From: Novosphingobium sp. | Lineage (GTDB): Bacteria > Pseudomonadota > Alphaproteobacteria > Sphingomonadales > Sphingomonadaceae | Assembly (NCBI GenBank): GCA_030830245.1 | Contig: JAURNJ010000264.1 | Span: forward strand, 1-7,498 | Direction: 5' to 3' | Length of the DNA: 7,498 nt | Shown here: positions 6,000 to 7,498 of the stretch, in pieces | Layout of the letters: every line of letters begins with the position of its first letter | Position numbering within the stretch: the stretch's first letter is position 1 | The notes under the pieces: model-generated | Told to the model about the DNA's origin: nothing | The model's input: only the letters and a program-made list of their open reading frames with translations | Databases searched by the model: none | Made by a program: the position numbers and the translations under genes

Positions 6000-6155
6000 A
6001 TGGAAACTTCGCATATCAGCGCCCTTCAGCTCAAGCATGCCGGCATCGAACGCCAGTTGCACGAGGAAATGAGCCGACCGCTGCCAGACGAAGCTCTTGT
6101 TCAGGATCTCAAGAAGCGAAAACTGCGCATCAAGGAACAGATGCTGCGACACTGA
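6000..6155 (+). CDS. Second DUF465 (YdcH-like) mini-protein, 51 residues
   Basis: I translated this short frame by hand. It starts METSHISALQLKHAGIERQL and ends with VQDLKKRKLRIKEQMLRH and a TGA. The layout matches the DUF465 protein encoded divergently at 5603-5836: a first helix with LKHAGIERQL (compare IEHRDLDAAI), a turn with PLPDE, and a second helix with LKKRKLRIKEQ (compare LKKRKLLLKDQ). It lacks the family's usual C-terminal LIP-type tail. The consensus Shine-Dalgarno at 5986-5992 and a possible promoter at 5929-5956 support expression. Function is unknown. Family members form helical hairpins, so pairing with its paralogue is conceivable but is inference. The next gene, ptsP, starts 73 nt downstream on the same strand and may be partly co-transcribed. 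Confidence 0.85.
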   Translation: METSHISALQLKHAGIERQLHEEMSRPLPDEALVQDLKKRKLRIKEQMLRH

Positions 6156-6167
6156 AGAACGGGCTTT

Positions 6168-6187
6168 CGCTTCCGCGTTGAGAAGCG
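6168..6187 (+). repeat. Small hairpin between the DUF465 mini-gene and ptsP
   Basis: CGCTTC (6168-6173) and GAAGCG (6182-6187) flank an 8-nt loop. There is no T-tract after it (GGCGCG follows), so it is at most a weak attenuator or processing site. I see no clear ptsP promoter in the 73-bp gap, so read-through from the upstream promoter is plausible. Confidence 0.3.
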
Positions 6188-6228
6188 GGCGCGTTCCCAA
6201 ACCGGTTCCATTGCGCTAGGCTGTCGTC

Positions 6229-7498
6229 ATGGACAGCTCTGCGGTCGCCGCTTCGCGCAACATACTGATCCGCCTCCACGAGGTGATGGCCTCGCGCAGC
6301 CACGCGCAGGCCAAGCTCAATACTGTCGTGGAAGTGATCGGCGAATGCCTCGATAGCGAGGTGTGTTCGATCTATCTCCTGCGTGAGGGCATGCTTGAGC
6401 TTTTCGCCACGCGCGGCCTCGCGCAAGAGGCCGTCCACGTCACCCGCATGGGTGTGGGCGAAGGTCTGGTCGGAACCATCGCCGAACGCAACGAAACGCT
6501 GAACCTCGCCGAGGCGGCGGCGCACCCGGACTTCTCCTATCGTCCGGAAACGGGCGAGGACCGGTTCCATTCCTTCGCCGGCGTGCCCATTGTCCATCGA
6601 GAACGCGTGGTCGGCGTGCTTGCCGTCCAGCATGTCGATCCGCGCCGCTACGCGGAAGTCGAGATCGAAACCTTGCAGACCGTGGCGATGGTGCTTTCCG
6701 AGCTGATCGCCAATGCCGGACTGATCGACGAGGAACAGCGCGGCGGCGCGGGCTCTGCCCAGTCCGGTCCGGAACAGCTCCGCGGCCTCACCCTGGTCAA
6801 GGGCCTCGCCATGGGCCGCGCCGTCTACCACCAGCCGCGCGTCGATATCGAGCATGTCGTGGCCGAGGACACCGAGGCAGAGCGCCAGCGCGTGCTGCTC
6901 GCCTTCGACAAGATGCGCGAGCAGATCGACAAGCTGGCAAACCAGGCCGAGTTCGGCGTCGCGGGCGAGCATGTCGAGGTCATCGAGACCTACAAAATGT
7001 TCGCCTATGACGAAGGCTGGGCGCGACGCATCAACGAAGCGATCGATTCCGGCCTGACAGCCGAAGCAGCCATTGAACGCGTCCAGCAGCATACCCGCAT
7101 GCGCATGCGGCAGATCGACGATCCGCTGCTTGCGGACCGGATGCGCGACCTGGAAGACCTCGCCAACCGCTTGCTGCGGATCGTTTCGGGCCAGCTCGGC
7201 ACGGCGGCGAGCAAGGGCCTGCGCAGCGATACGGTGCTGATGGCGCGCAATCTCGGGCCTGCCGAACTGCTCGAGTACGACCGGAGACGTCTCAAGGGCG
7301 TGATCCTCGAGGAAGGCTCGCTGACCAGCCACGTGGTCATCGTGGCGCGGGCCATGGGCATTCCGGTGCTGGGCAGGGTGCGCAGCCTGCGCGGCATGGT
7401 GCGCGCGCGCGACGAGCTTCTGCTCGATGCCGAGCAGGGTACGGTTACGATCCGTCCGATACCGGCCATGATCGAGAGCTTCGAAGCGCGCACGGCCC
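6229..7498 (+). CDS. ptsP: PtsP, nitrogen-PTS enzyme I (EI-Ntr), partial at right edge
   Basis: First enzyme of the nitrogen phosphotransferase system. It takes phosphate from phosphoenolpyruvate and passes it to NPr and then EIIA-Ntr, a regulatory rather than sugar-transport relay. The window holds 423 residues of the roughly 750 usual. Seen in order: a GAF sensor domain at about 15-165 (CSIYLL at 46-51, GVGEGLVGTIAE at 75-86, SFAGVPI at 115-121), a linker, the EI N-terminal domain from about 184 (LRGLTLVKGLAMGRAV), a helical NPr-binding part with Met/Arg-rich helices to about 320, and the phosphohistidine motif EEGSLTSHVVIVARAMGIPV with His368. The PEP-binding barrel lies beyond the edge. 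In this family the GAF domain senses nitrogen status (glutamine in several alphaproteobacteria). Start ATG 6229 fits the beginning of the GAF region. Its ribosome site is weak (AGG about 8 nt upstream). Confidence 0.95.
   Translation, partial: MDSSAVAASRNILIRLHEVMASRSHAQAKLNTVVEVIGECLDSEVCSIYLLREGMLELFATRGLAQEAVHVTRMGVGEGLVGTIAERNETLNLAEAAAHPDFSYRPETGEDRFHSFAGVPIVHRERVVGVLAVQHVDPRRYAEVEIETLQTVAMVLSELIANAGLIDEEQRGGAGSAQSGPEQLRGLTLVKGLAMGRAVYHQPRVDIEHVVAEDTEAERQRVLLAFDKMREQIDKLANQAEFGVAGEHVEVIETYKMFAYDEGWARRINEAIDSGLTAEAAIERVQQHTRMRMRQIDDPLLADRMRDLEDLANRLLRIVSGQLGTAASKGLRSDTVLMARNLGPAELLEYDRRRLKGVILEEGSLTSHVVIVARAMGIPVLGRVRSLRGMVRARDELLLDAEQGTVTIRPIPAMIESFEARTA

Noticed and set aside
6130..7332. 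400-residue open frame antisense to ptsP
   Set aside because: It mirrors the ptsP codons in GC-rich DNA, has no recognisable domain and no ribosome site. The plus-strand frame encodes unmistakable GAF and PEP-phosphotransferase motifs.

Overview
The window is GC-rich, gene-dense chromosomal DNA from an alphaproteobacterium, most likely a Sphingomonadales member (Novosphingobium/Erythrobacter type). The reasons are a DUF1465/RcdA-type protein, small DUF465 (YdcH-like) proteins, a GAF-containing nitrogen-PTS enzyme I, and GC-rich codon use throughout. I see no phage, transposon, CRISPR, tRNA or rRNA signature. Genus-level placement is inference.

Positions 1-3373, all on the minus strand and read right to left: an MBL-fold hydrolase of the LACTB2 type, a DUF4230 single-span membrane protein overlapping it by 16 nt, a seven-span membrane protein of unknown function, and the N-terminal 300 residues of quinolinate synthase NadA, cut by the window edge. 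The run looks like one operon but has a boundary after the DUF4230 gene. A hairpin straddles that gene's stop codon and abuts a near-consensus sigma70-type promoter for the membrane protein and nadA. The MBL gene has no Shine-Dalgarno sequence and may be read from a leaderless mRNA.

Positions 3436-4914, plus strand: a complete glycerol kinase gene, standing alone without glpD, glpF or glpR nearby. All substrate and catalytic residues are present, but the E. coli-type fructose-1,6-bisphosphate loop is absent.

Positions 4924-5836, minus strand: a DUF1465 protein (the family of Caulobacter RcdA, a CtrA-proteolysis adaptor) converging on glpK, and upstream of it a DUF465 small protein. The glpK and DUF1465 stop codons lie symmetrically inside one perfect 10-bp-arm inverted repeat. 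The 220 bp upstream of the DUF1465 gene holds two further inverted repeats.

Positions 6000-7498, plus strand: a 51-residue second DUF465 protein with an ideal ribosome binding site, divergent from the first, then the first 423 residues of PtsP (EI-Ntr), cut by the right edge. The right half therefore groups a possible cell-cycle proteolysis factor, two tiny coiled-coil proteins and a nitrogen-status phosphotransferase. The left half is NAD biosynthesis plus poorly characterised envelope and hydrolase genes. No clearly new multi-gene system is visible. The points worth a second look are the divergent DUF465 pair, the shared-stop palindrome, the structured region upstream of the DUF1465 gene, and the rcdA-ptsP proximity.
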